64,000 nucleotides of DNA from Alkalibacterium putridalgicola (GCF_900109825.1 NZ_FOBL01000003.1:51154-115153); one strand, 5' to 3'; positions 47,989 to 55,986 are shown, counted from the first letter of the stretch. Notes: generated by a model from the letters alone, not told the origin. Numbers and translations are program-made.

Positions 47989-48849
47989 ATGAAAAATCAT
48001 GAAGAAACAAGCCGGTTCCACATCATTGACTGGCTGCTGCGCGTACTTAAGGGCATGCTCATCGGTTCAGGAGCGATCCTTCCGGGAGTCAGCGGTGGGG
48101 CTCTGGCAGCTGTATTTGGTCTGTACGAGCCACTCATCTTATTCATTTCAGATATCACGAATGAATTTATAAAATGGATCCGCTACTTTTTGCCGGTCGG
48201 TATCGGTGCACTTTTAGGCGTCTTCGTCTTATCCTATCCGCTGGACTTCGGGCTGCAGTACTACCCGGTCCATGTCCTTTGGGCCTTTATCGGCGCCATT
48301 CTTGGCACGCTGCCTACTTTGTATAGGGAAGCGGGGAAAAACGGACGAAAACCATATCATATCGCTTTAGCTGTTCTTACGGCTGTCCTCATGTTTGTCC
48401 TTTTGTTATGGGCGAACGAGAACCTGGACTTACAAGTGGAGCAGAATGTTCTGACCTGGTTATGGTCTGGTGCTATCTTTGCATCTGGCTTTATCATTCC
48501 AGGCCTCAGCCCATCAAACTTTCTTATCTACTTGAACCTCTATCAGCCTTTGACGGAAGCTATCCGACTGCTTAATTTTTCAATCCTGATTCCAGTCGCT
48601 ATCGGAGCAGTCATCTGCGTGTTTCTCTTTGCAAAAGCTATCAGATACTTGTTAAGTATTGCCTATGCAACCGTGTTTCACTTTGTATTCGGTGTCGTCG
48701 TCGCTTCTACAGCGATCATCGCTCCCTCGATCGAGATGTATGCTGATCTGACTGCTCTTGACTATGGCCTTGTCATTCTGCTTTTTCTTGCTGGACTGGC
48801 CCTTGGGTTATGGATGGGACGTCTGGAAAACACTTATAAGACAGAATAA
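47989..48849 (+). CDS. undecaprenyl phosphate transporter PopT family (DUF368)
   Basis: A 286-residue polytopic membrane protein with about eight transmembrane helices. The duplicated signatures GAILPGVSGGALAAVFGLY (N-terminal half) and FASGFIIPGLSPSNFLIYL (C-terminal half) are diagnostic of DUF368. Members of this family (PopT) return undecaprenyl phosphate across the membrane for reuse in wall synthesis; this is family knowledge. The start is the ATG at 47989 with GAAGGAG 10 bases upstream; the longer frame lacks a site. An extended -10 box TGTTAAAAT lies at 47908-47916. It is one of the few plus-strand genes here. Confidence 0.88.
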   Translation: MKNHEETSRFHIIDWLLRVLKGMLIGSGAILPGVSGGALAAVFGLYEPLILFISDITNEFIKWIRYFLPVGIGALLGVFVLSYPLDFGLQYYPVHVLWAFIGAILGTLPTLYREAGKNGRKPYHIALAVLTAVLMFVLLLWANENLDLQVEQNVLTWLWSGAIFASGFIIPGLSPSNFLIYLNLYQPLTEAIRLLNFSILIPVAIGAVICVFLFAKAIRYLLSIAYATVFHFVFGVVVASTAIIAPSIEMYADLTALDYGLVILLFLAGLALGLWMGRLENTYKTE

Positions 48850-49027
48850 GACCAGCAAGTTAAGTTCCGAGCCGATCCAGCACTAGCAGTATAATTGAAA
48901 ATTCCTATGTCGATATATGTCGATGTGGGGATTTTCGCTTGAAAACAAGATGACTTACTTTAAGAAGTCTTTAGTTTTTATCCTACTCACTTGAAAAGGT
49001 AAACTGTTGGCTTCTAAATAAAACAGT

Positions 49028-49063
49028 AAAAAAAAGATGCCCTTATAATAAGGAGCATCTCTA
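49028..49063 (-). terminator. terminator of the SRP RNA gene
   Basis: Minus strand: GATGCTCCTTAT pairs with ATAAGGGCATC, followed by eight T (49035 to 49028). Confidence 0.9.
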
Positions 49064-49095
49064 TCTATGAATAGGTTTAAAGTATTCATGGCTAT

Positions 49096-49190
49096 GTATT
49101 CACATAACACATGGCGGAGCGATACTTAGTGCTGCTTCCTTCCGGACCTGACACGGTTCGTATGCCCGCCATTGTCATGTGGCCTCTCGG
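49096..49190 (-). ncRNA. ffs: signal recognition particle RNA, small bacterial type
   Basis: The minus strand carries the SRP core GTCAGGTCCGGAAGGAAGCA closed by the complementary arms CACATGACAATGGCGGGC and GCTCCGCCATGTGTTATGTG, giving the single long hairpin with the asymmetric Ffh-binding loops. A TATAAT -10 box at 49201-49196 places the transcription start near 49189. The eight-T terminator at 49028 would give a longer precursor that is trimmed. The 3' end is uncertain by about 10 bases. The location near dnaX is usual in Firmicutes. Confidence 0.95.
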
Positions 49191-49235
49191 CACTTATTAT
49201 AATAGCACAAGTAGATATTTTTTTCCAGTATAAAT

Positions 49236-49442
49236 TTAAAAAGAGCAGCTGACACCGTTGATGGCGCGGATGACTCGTGAGCTGCTTTTGGAAGCAAGTA
49301 CTGGGATAATAAGAAAAACTGATAACAGTATGAAGGTCGTCGTTAGTCCCGATTCAGGCAGTAAATAGGTGATCCCCTGAAGGATCAGAAAATACAGAAG
49401 ATAAAACCCGATACTGAAAGCCGGACACATAAATCGTTTCAT
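49236..49442 (-). CDS. small two-helix membrane protein, unknown function
   Basis: A 68-residue protein with two predicted transmembrane helices (FSIGFYLLYFLILQGITYLL and TTTFILLSVFLIIPVLA). The start is the ATG of MKRFMCP because AAGGAG sits 8 bases before it; the three-codon longer start overlaps that site. Its end lies just upstream of the SRP RNA promoter. No family recognised. Modest confidence that it is expressed. Confidence 0.6.
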   Translation of the reverse strand: MKRFMCPAFSIGFYLLYFLILQGITYLLPESGLTTTFILLSVFLIIPVLASKSSSRVIRAINGVSCSF

Positions 49443-49546
49443 CAAAGTCACTCCTTAGTCAAGATATAGTTTACCATCCCGGTTATCGCTTTGCCAGTTT
49501 AATTATGGTCCAGACTATTCTCATCAGCTTACTGGACGATGATCCT

Positions 49547-49596
49547 AAAAAACCGTATGAACAGAGTCAATAGACGACCTTGTTCCTGCGGTTTTT
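49547..49596 (-). terminator. terminator of the CYP152 gene
   Basis: Minus strand: AAAAACCG(CAG)GAAC pairs with GTTC(AT)ACGGTTTTTT across a loop of about 18 bases, followed by six T. Confidence 0.7.
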
Positions 49597-49624
49597 CAGT
49601 TTAGCCTTATCCTTTGATCAGATA

Positions 49625-50893
49625 TCAGCCAATATAATCGATATTTTCGAGGATCATACCGCTTTTGGGAACGGTAGGGATATTCACCATACTGAACCCG
49701 ATATCCTGATTTGGAACGGTATATGAGACTTTATTAATTAAATAATCCGCAACAACTTCCATGGCCCGAACGGTATTGAATTCACCCGGACAGCGGTGTC
49801 CAGTATAATAATCGCCGCCACCTTGAGCTAGCAGTTTCATCTGAATCTCATCGGTCGGACTTGAATGCCAGTCACTGAAGCGTTCCGGTCTGAATTCTTC
49901 CGGGTCTTCCCAAATGCGTGAATCGTGATTGGTTCCATAAAAATCTAAAATAACTAACGTATCTTTGTCAAAGGAATACCCCTTCCATTCAAAATTTTTA
50001 CGCGTTGTGGCGCCGTTAAACGGAAAGAACGGGTAGTACCGGCGTATTTCCTGTATGAACATATGCAGATAATATGGATCCTCTCCATTAAGCTTATCTT
50101 TAACTTCTGGAAACTGATGCAGTGATAGTGCCGTAAAAGTAAAATATATGGCGATCGCTACAGAAGGACGCAGAACATTCAGGAGTTCCACAGCAGCTGT
50201 TTTTAAGTCAAGTAACTCTCCATCCAGTTGTTCATGCCAGGCGACCTGGTATAAAGCTGTCTTCTCCTGCGGGTGCAGTTTATTGTCTCTGACTTGCTGA
50301 ATGAGATCCCTGCACCATGATTCAGCTTGCTGGCGCCCAATTCTTCCTTCAATATGTTTTACACTCATGGCCATAGGAGATTCGAACATAATGGCCAGTT
50401 GGCGGGAACGTTTTTTCACGTCCTTTTCCGGTAGCGGCACACCTGCCCATTCGCAGACTGCTCGCGTCAGCACTTCTTTACTCTCTTCGTAAAAGACAAT
50501 AGACTCTTTAGTCATCCACTCTTTTGTCGCTTTGAGCAGATGTTTTTCAACGAGTTTTGCCCAAACTTCGATCTGATCTTTTGACATTAAGTCCATAAAC
50601 ATTTTTTTACGGTTGCGATGTGCGTCATCATCAAGGTGCTGCACTCCGCCTTTCCCCAGAAGTGTGGCTACTGCAGGTTCAGGAGGTGTTCCTCCTCTTT
50701 TAAATTTATCTTCATCGTAGAAAAGTTTCGCTGCTTCTTCGCCTCCCATGACAAGTGCTTTCTGGCCGAGCAAGCGCGTCTCAAAAACATCTGACTGATA
50801 AATCTTGTGGCGATTTGGAGCATACATATATCCTTCCCGCAGGATTTTCAGTCCATTCTCAAACCCTTTTTCTATTGGAATTGATTTATTCAA
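49625..50893 (-). CDS. fatty-acid peroxygenase, cytochrome P450 CYP152 family
   Basis: A 422-residue P450 that uses hydrogen peroxide instead of a reductase. The heme ligand Cys is in GHRCPGEF near residue 355. The distal Arg-Pro of CYP152 is present in NVLRPSVAIAIYF; this replaces the usual acid-alcohol pair and binds the fatty-acid carboxylate. The residue before the HLDDDAHRNRK segment is Gln, as in the hydroxylase P450 BS-beta, rather than His as in the decarboxylase OleT, which favours alpha/beta hydroxylation. The TTG start is chosen: GGAG lies 8 bases upstream and the N-terminus then aligns with known members (MNKSIP against MNEQIP). Monocistronic. Confidence 0.92.
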   Translation of the reverse strand: MNKSIPIEKGFENGLKILREGYMYAPNRHKIYQSDVFETRLLGQKALVMGGEEAAKLFYDEDKFKRGGTPPEPAVATLLGKGGVQHLDDDAHRNRKKMFMDLMSKDQIEVWAKLVEKHLLKATKEWMTKESIVFYEESKEVLTRAVCEWAGVPLPEKDVKKRSRQLAIMFESPMAMSVKHIEGRIGRQQAESWCRDLIQQVRDNKLHPQEKTALYQVAWHEQLDGELLDLKTAAVELLNVLRPSVAIAIYFTFTALSLHQFPEVKDKLNGEDPYYLHMFIQEIRRYYPFFPFNGATTRKNFEWKGYSFDKDTLVILDFYGTNHDSRIWEDPEEFRPERFSDWHSSPTDEIQMKLLAQGGGDYYTGHRCPGEFNTVRAMEVVADYLINKVSYTVPNQDIGFSMVNIPTVPKSGMILENIDYIG

Positions 50894-51013
50894 TTTGATC
50901 ACTCCTTCTCATTTATCTGGCAATATCATGTGAAATACTCCTCTTCATAGTTAAGTTATCATTTTTATGATATTTCATTTTCGTCAGTTTACTACTGCCG
51001 TTACCGACCGGCT

Positions 51014-51517
51014 TTATTGTGCTTTGTCAAACTTCTTATTGTCGTAAAAAATTCTCGTTATTTCCCATTTCCATCTTTCCGTCTTCTTTTTCACCTTACT
51101 TTGCAGCGCTACGATAGTGAACCAGGATCCATACAGGAGAAACATTGAAACTGAAAAGTTCAATCCGTTTAAAATAGTATCTGATAAATTTATATTTTTC
51201 GTTACTACAGAAAATATTAATGGTACGGCAATGTAAGTCACAACAAAACTAGACAGCATTAAATACAAACTATCTTTTAAAAAACCACTTAATGAATAGT
51301 CATACTTTGAATCCATCAAGCCAAAAATAATCAGTTCTATTAGAATAAAAGCAACAACTATAAATGACATAAAAATATAGTTGAAGTCCGCTGATAAAAG
51401 CAGCATCAAGATCGCCAAAGACGGCATAGTGTACATGACTTTATATCTTTGCAATTTCTCCTGCTCACTTAGCTCATTTAATTTTAATATTTCTCTCACC
51501 TCATTCTCATTATACAC
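51014..51517 (-). CDS. hypothetical multi-pass membrane protein
   Basis: A 167-residue protein with about four transmembrane helices (MPSLAILMLLLSADFNYIFM, FIVVAFILIELIIFGLM, SLYLMLSSFVVTYIAVPLIF, SVSMFLLYGSWFTIVAL) and charged ends. No family recognised. The start is uncertain: the longest frame begins at a GTG overlapping a TATAAT-like box and lacks a clear ribosome site, so translation may begin a few codons later. The region is visibly more AT-rich than its neighbours, hinting at recent acquisition. Confidence 0.6.
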   Translation of the reverse strand: MYNENEVREILKLNELSEQEKLQRYKVMYTMPSLAILMLLLSADFNYIFMSFIVVAFILIELIIFGLMDSKYDYSLSGFLKDSLYLMLSSFVVTYIAVPLIFSVVTKNINLSDTILNGLNFSVSMFLLYGSWFTIVALQSKVKKKTERWKWEITRIFYDNKKFDKAQ

Positions 51518-51666
51518 AGAATATATTATTTTTTCTAGTATACATCTTAAATAAGGTAAGCACTTTCATAATAACCAATCACAACTGATAGAGTCAATTA
51601 TATGTACTTTCTTTTTTAATCAATATCACTTTGACTGCATTAGGCGTGTTAGTCTAAATGGATATA

Positions 51667-51711
51667 CAAAAACACCCTGAAGCATGCTATTACACACTTC
51701 AGGATGTTTCT
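51667..51711 (-). terminator. terminator of the ABC exporter operon
   Basis: Minus strand: GAAACATCCTGAAG pairs with CTTCAGGGTGTTT around a 16-base loop, followed by five T. Confidence 0.8.
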
Positions 51712-51749
51712 AAAAAAATTCATGATTTTATTGTCTTGTTAGAAAATAA

Positions 51750-53033
51750 TCAGGCAGAATGATTCAATTTTTTTGCCTTTTTATTACTCTGCATGATACT
51801 CCATGAACGTTTGATCGTTCCCAGTAAGTTGGTATCAGAATAGATCAGTACATTAGAACGATAGAACGCCAGAGCAATAAATGATATCACGATGGCAAAT
51901 CCAACGGTTCCGATGATCGACATCCAGATACCAAAGGTCGATACCGTTTCCGCTGCTATCCTGAACGGCATGACAAAAGGTGTAAAGAGTGGAATATACG
52001 AAAAGACGGCAACGAACATGTTATCCGGAGCAGTAAAGGCGAATATCCCGACATAAAACCCTGTCAGCGCCAGAAAGACGATAGGCGTCACTGCCTTGTT
52101 CACATCTTCCATTTTTGTAGCCAGGGAGCCAAAGAACGCTGCCAGTACCACATACATGAGCACGCCCACAATAAAGAAAATGAGTGTATACCCCATCAGT
52201 TCCTGGAATATAGCAGCGACATCTACGCCTCCGATCAGATCCTGAACGATCTGGGCATCTTTAAAGTATAACCATGCGCCAAGTCCCACCACAGCATAAA
52301 TAGCTATTTGAGTAAGTAGAATCAGCATGACACCAGTTAATTTACCAAAGAAGTGATTCGTCGCACTGGCACTGGACAAAATGATCTCCATAATTCGTGT
52401 ACCTTTTTCACTGGCAACCTCTTCAGCAATAATACCGGCATAAGTCATGATAAAGATCATGATGGCTATACTGACGAAATAGGCGCCGCCCTGCTGGATC
52501 ATACGGTCAGAAAAATCTTCCTGAGTCAGGGACCCTTCTTCAACATTTACATACTGCTCATCTATCATAACGGGTTCTGATAACGCCATAACTTCTTCCG
52601 GTGCCAGCGCGAGCTGATCAGCTCTCACCATCGTCTGATAATTCGATAAAGCTTCCTGAATAATCGGTAACAGCTCAGACATGTCATCCGTATAAACAAG
52701 TTGTGCATCGATCGTTCCATTTTCAACTTCCGCTACAAGGTAACCGCTGATCGATTCATCGAGTAAGGCTTCTTCAGCCTCAGTTTCCGTCCCGATTTCT
52801 TTCTCGATCTCAAAGCCCCATTCTTCATTTGAAAAAATCTGATTAATGCTTTCGTTTTCAGTTAATACAGCAATCGATACATCCGGGGCCTGTTGCTCTT
52901 CCTGAGAAAAGTAATACGTCAGTCCCGCAATGAAGGCAAAGACAAGTAAAGGCGACAGTACCATAACCGCAAATCCGAATGATTTCACGTTCTTTTTATA
53001 AACTTCCTTTGTAATGACCCAGTATTTACTCAT
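51750..53033 (-). CDS. ABC-2 type permease, NatB-like
   Basis: A 427-residue membrane component with an N-terminal helix (VMVLSPLLVFAFIAGLTYYF), a large extracytoplasmic domain (about 45-180) and five or six C-terminal helices, the ABC-2_membrane_3/NatB layout. The conserved SEKGTRIMEIILSSASATNHF cytoplasmic helix follows TYAGIIAEEVA. The start is placed at MSKYWVITKE, which overlaps the ATPase stop by 8 bases; the 36-codon longer frame reads back through the ATPase gene. Substrate unknown (NatAB relatives export sodium or peptides and respond to envelope stress). Confidence 0.9.
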   Translation of the reverse strand: MSKYWVITKEVYKKNVKSFGFAVMVLSPLLVFAFIAGLTYYFSQEEQQAPDVSIAVLTENESINQIFSNEEWGFEIEKEIGTETEAEEALLDESISGYLVAEVENGTIDAQLVYTDDMSELLPIIQEALSNYQTMVRADQLALAPEEVMALSEPVMIDEQYVNVEEGSLTQEDFSDRMIQQGGAYFVSIAIMIFIMTYAGIIAEEVASEKGTRIMEIILSSASATNHFFGKLTGVMLILLTQIAIYAVVGLGAWLYFKDAQIVQDLIGGVDVAAIFQELMGYTLIFFIVGVLMYVVLAAFFGSLATKMEDVNKAVTPIVFLALTGFYVGIFAFTAPDNMFVAVFSYIPLFTPFVMPFRIAAETVSTFGIWMSIIGTVGFAIVISFIALAFYRSNVLIYSDTNLLGTIKRSWSIMQSNKKAKKLNHSA

Positions 53034-53925
53034 TCTTTTCACCCGCCAATCGTTTAAAGATCTCTTCCAGTGTCGGAGGCTGCTGACTGAATGTTGGGAT
53101 ATAGCCATTCTTAGTTGCTGCATCGAAGATGGCTTTACCATCTTCCGTTTCAGTCAGATAAGCCACGTCAATACCGTCATTTGTTTTTTCGACCCGTTGT
53201 ACACCAGGAAACTGGCGCAGTTCTTCAGGCGTTAAGTCGGATTCTAAGAAAAGTTTTGTCCGTCCGAACTGCTGACGGATGTCTCGAACAGTTCCATTCA
53301 GGACCGGTTTGCCGTCTTTCAACATGATGAGACTGTTACACAGTTCTTCCACATTATTCATATTGTGACTTGAAAAGATAATACTTGCTCCATTAGCCTG
53401 GGCCTCTCGGATACCATCTTCCAGCAGTTCAGCATTGACCGGATCCAGCCCACTGAACGGTTCATCTAGAATGATCAGTTCCGGCTGGTGAATCAATGTC
53501 GATATCAACTGCACTTTCTGCTGATTCCCTTTAGACAGCGTCTTGACTTTATCCGTCTTTTTACCTTTGACCTCGAATTTTTCCAGCCAGTGATCGATCA
53601 GCGGTTTGATTTCACTTTTTTTCTTCCCGCGCAGCTGAGCAAAGTAGAGCAGCTGGTTTTCAACTGAAACTTTTGGATATAAGCCACGTTCTTCAGGCAG
53701 ATAACCTATTTTATTGAATGTCTTTGTTGTCAGATATCCTTCGTTCCAGAGCACATGCCCTCTATCCGGGGTCAATAAATTCAAGATGATACGAAACGTT
53801 GTTGTCTTACCAGCACCATTCTGACCGATCAGTCCCATGATCTCACCGGGCTTGATCGTAAAATTCAAGTCATCCACTGCAGTAAGCGATCCAAACGTTT
53901 TCGTCAGATCTTTAACTTCTAGCAT
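53026..53925 (-). CDS. ABC transporter ATP-binding protein, NatA-like
   Basis: A 299-residue nucleotide-binding subunit. Walker A is GQNGAGKTT (34-42), the signature is LSKGNQQKV, and Walker B is LIILDEPFSGLDP, with the H-loop in IIFSSHNMNNVEEL. A C-terminal DUF4162 domain (from about 215) is typical of exporter ATPases paired with NatB-like permeases. It overlaps the permease start, so the two form one coupled operon closed by the terminator at 51667. Confidence 0.95.
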   Translation of the reverse strand: MLEVKDLTKTFGSLTAVDDLNFTIKPGEIMGLIGQNGAGKTTTFRIILNLLTPDRGHVLWNEGYLTTKTFNKIGYLPEERGLYPKVSVENQLLYFAQLRGKKKSEIKPLIDHWLEKFEVKGKKTDKVKTLSKGNQQKVQLISTLIHQPELIILDEPFSGLDPVNAELLEDGIREAQANGASIIFSSHNMNNVEELCNSLIMLKDGKPVLNGTVRDIRQQFGRTKLFLESDLTPEELRQFPGVQRVEKTNDGIDVAYLTETEDGKAIFDAATKNGYIPTFSQQPPTLEEIFKRLAGEKNE

Positions 53926-54101
53926 GTTCTTCCTTCTTTCTATGTTTTTATGTATTGTTCTCCAGCATAAAACATGAGAACAATTATATTGTATAATAAT
54001 TCATGTATATTTGCATCCTACTAAAGTACTATTTATCACTTTTAGTCACATTTTCAGTTACTAAACAAGACCAACTATCGGATGGAGCCTAAAGTTCACC
54101 T

Positions 54102-54689
54102 TCAGCTCATTCTCTTATAATAGATCCATCCAGAGTAAATACCAGGTATCACTATCCAGGAAAGAATACCGTATTTCACCACTTCGATCAGTTCAATATT
54201 TAGAAAGTAAGCGATGATCATAATCAGGATGATTGGAAATGTTATATAGCCGAGCCATTTGTGCGCAGCTTTCCATGTCTCCTCATCACGTACTGTCCAA
54301 GGCAGACGGAGCCCCATATACCGGTTAAACGGCAGTTTTGGTGCAGTGTTTCCAATGATTCCCATGATCGCCAGTGTTGCGATAAAGGCCAGACCATTTT
54401 CGTTTTCCATAATCAGTGAACCGGCATCGGGGTACCAGATCAGAAATAAGAATACTCCAGTAAAAAACATTATAAACAGCCGATTCAACCGTCTCATCGT
54501 TTTCACTTTCGGATTAGATGCGGATAACTGAGCGATCTTAGGTGTGTAAATATCCATTAGCCCCAGCCCAAATATGATTCCTATACCGATCGATATAAGG
54601 CGCCATTCACTTCCTTCTACAAATAGACCCAGACCTATGATCACTGTTGCAATGATAGTGAGCGGCCAGATAACTGCTGGTTTTTTCAT
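54102..54689 (-). CDS. sdpI: SdpI family membrane protein
   Basis: A 195-residue protein with six predicted transmembrane helices. The C-terminal SdpI domain shows GIIGNTAPKLPFNRYMGLRL followed by PWTVRDEETWKAAHKWLG, the family's hallmark loop. In Bacillus subtilis SdpI gives immunity to the cannibalism toxin SDP and also sequesters the repressor SdpR. The start ATG overlaps the sdpR stop (ATGA), so the two are coupled. No sdpABC toxin genes are present here. The symbol is by family, not orthology. Confidence 0.85.
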   Translation of the reverse strand: MKKPAVIWPLTIIATVIIGLGLFVEGSEWRLISIGIGIIFGLGLMDIYTPKIAQLSASNPKVKTMRRLNRLFIMFFTGVFLFLIWYPDAGSLIMENENGLAFIATLAIMGIIGNTAPKLPFNRYMGLRLPWTVRDEETWKAAHKWLGYITFPIILIMIIAYFLNIELIEVVKYGILSWIVIPGIYSGWIYYKRMS

Positions 54690-54955
54690 TCTTCATTCTC
54701 CTTTTCAAAAAGATTCATAAATCCACTTAATGTTTCCTGCAGTACTGTCAGGTTAATGGAGTAAATACGGTACAGTCCTTTTTTCTCCGCACTCACTAAT
54801 TCAGCTTCTTTTAAAATATCCAGATGTTTTGAAATAGCCGGTTTAGATATGTCGAATTGTTCAGCTATCTCTCCTGCCGTCATGTCTCTGTCCCGCAGGA
54901 GAGCAAGGATTTTTCTTCTCGTCGGATCACTCAACGCTTTGAATACGCTGCTCAT
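54686..54955 (-). CDS. sdpR: ArsR/SdpR-type transcriptional repressor
   Basis: An 89-residue winged-helix repressor: FKALSDPTRRKILALLRDRD, MTAGEIAEQFDISKPAISKH (recognition helix) and LKEAELVSAEKKGLYRIYSI. It has no metal-binding cysteines, as in SdpR rather than ArsR. It lies directly behind a near-consensus promoter overlapped downstream by a palindrome, so autorepression is likely. With SdpI it would form a signal-relay pair: ligand-bound SdpI titrates SdpR to the membrane (family knowledge). Confidence 0.9.
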   Translation of the reverse strand: MSSVFKALSDPTRRKILALLRDRDMTAGEIAEQFDISKPAISKHLDILKEAELVSAEKKGLYRIYSINLTVLQETLSGFMNLFEKENEE

Positions 54956-54978
54956 TTTACATCCTGCTTTCTTTAACT

Positions 54979-55029
54979 ATTTAACCGTTTAGTTAAATAT
55001 AATATAGTCCAAACCCTAACTTTTGTCAA
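54979..55029 (-). promoter_or_regulatory. sdpRI promoter and SdpR operator palindrome
   Basis: Minus strand: TTGACA (55029-55024), 17-base spacer, TATATT (55006-55001). The inverted repeat ATTTAAC-6-GTTAAAT (54979-54998) begins 2 bases past the -10 box, covering the transcription start. This is the expected architecture for ArsR-type autorepression. Confidence 0.85.
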
Positions 55030-55030
55030 C

Positions 55031-55064
55031 ACAAAAGAGAGGATGAACAGATTCATCCTCTCTT
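55031..55064 (-). terminator. perfect hairpin upstream of the sdpRI promoter
   Basis: AAGAGAGGATGAA pairs perfectly with TTCATCCTCTCTT around 4 bases; on the minus strand TTTTG follows. It would insulate the sdpRI promoter from upstream transcription. Confidence 0.75.
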
Positions 55065-55121
55065 CCAGCAGAATAGTGGTGAATCCAACAAAATCCACTT
55101 AAAAAGTTGTCTCAAAAGTAA

Positions 55122-55441
55122 TTTAGCGACCAGTTCAGGCTGCGATTCTCCAGGAAGTAGTCGCAATAGTCGTTTAGTGACAAGTTTATGCTGCAAGTCT
55201 CCAGGAAGTAGTCCTAATAGCCGTTTAGCGACCAGTTCAGGCTGCAAGTCTCCAGTAAGTAGTCCCAATAGCCGTTTAGTGACAAGTTTATGCTGCAAGT
55301 CTCCAGGAAGTGGTCGCAATAGCCGTTTAGTGACAAGTTTATGCTGCAAGTCTCCGGAAAGTGGTTGCAATAGCCGTTTAGTGACAAGTTTATGCTGCGA
55401 TTCTCCAGGAAGTGGTTGCAATAGCCGTTTAGTGACTTGTT
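55122..55441. repeat. tandem repeat array C (7 units, exactly 51 bp)
   Basis: Seven units start with TTTAG at 55122, 55173, 55224, 55275, 55326, 55377 and 55428, exactly 51 bases apart; the last is partial. Unit content in order: TTTAGTGACAAGTTTATGCT, GCAAGTCTCCAGGAAGTGGT, CGCAATAGCCG. Units differ by blocks of substitutions (GTGACAAGTTTAT against GCGACCAGTTCAG; CAAGTCTC against CGATTCTC) that are shuffled between units. GTGAC near the start can pair with GTCGC or GTTGC near the end. Because 51 is a multiple of three, several frames stay open with 17-residue repeats, but none has a credible start or ribosome site. It lies between sdpR and yjbQ. Confidence 0.92.
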
Positions 55442-55521
55442 AGCATTATAACTTTCATGGTAATGATTGCGATATAACACAATTACTAAGTACAGTACTT
55501 CTCTTGCTGCATAAAATTTTT

Positions 55522-55564
55522 AAAAGGAGCGAGGTTGGGGAAAAGTCCCAGCCTCGCTCCTTTT
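55522..55564 (-). terminator. terminator of yjbQ
   Basis: AAAAGGAGCGAGGTTGGG pairs with CCCAGCCTCGCTCCTTTT around a 7-base loop (one G-T); T-rich on both sides. Confidence 0.92.
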
Positions 55565-55581
55565 ACTATTCGCATAAAGAT

Positions 55582-55986
55582 TTAACCTTCAATAATTTTC
55601 ACATAAAAGGTCCGTTGTCTGGGACCGTCAAATTCTGAAAAGTAGACGCTCTGCCAGGTACCAAAGATAATTTCCCCCTCATGAATGATCAGGGATTCAC
55701 TGGCACCGACAAGCGACGATTTCATATGACCATCGGAATTCCCTTCCATGTGGACAAAATAATCGTGATTCGGAAATGTATCATCCAGTGCACGTTTCAA
55801 GTCCTTTTTCACGTCCGGATCTGCATTTTCATTGATCGTTATACCAGCCGTCGTGTGCGGACAGTAAACGAGCATCATTCCTTCTTTGACGCCGCTCTCT
55901 TCAAGAGCTTCGTTCAGATAGGAATCCAGTTCTTTGAATTCCTGTTTATCTTGAGTAGATAGAGAGAACTTCTTTAAATAAGTCAT
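55582..55986 (-). CDS. yjbQ: YjbQ family protein (UPF0047), thiamin phosphate synthase-like
   Basis: A 134-residue protein of the YjbQ/UPF0047 family. Signatures are YCPHTTAGITINENADPDV, HMEGNSDGHMKSSLVG and EIIFGTWQSVYFSEFDGPR. The family can make thiamin phosphate slowly in Escherichia coli; its true role is unsettled. It is a soluble trimer with a metal-binding histidine set. A GAGGAAG site precedes the ATG. Monocistronic with a strong terminator. Confidence 0.93.
   Translation of the reverse strand: MTYLKKFSLSTQDKQEFKELDSYLNEALEESGVKEGMMLVYCPHTTAGITINENADPDVKKDLKRALDDTFPNHDYFVHMEGNSDGHMKSSLVGASESLIIHEGEIIFGTWQSVYFSEFDGPRQRTFYVKIIEG

Noticed and set aside
51750..53141. Longer start of the ABC-2 permease
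   Set aside because: The 36 extra codons overlap the ATPase coding region in another frame; the ATG at 53033 gives the usual short overlap.
55053..55480. Open frames with 17-residue repeats over array C
   Set aside because: Open frames exist on both strands only because the 51-bp period is a multiple of three. None has a ribosome site or a plausible start, and composition differs from real genes here.
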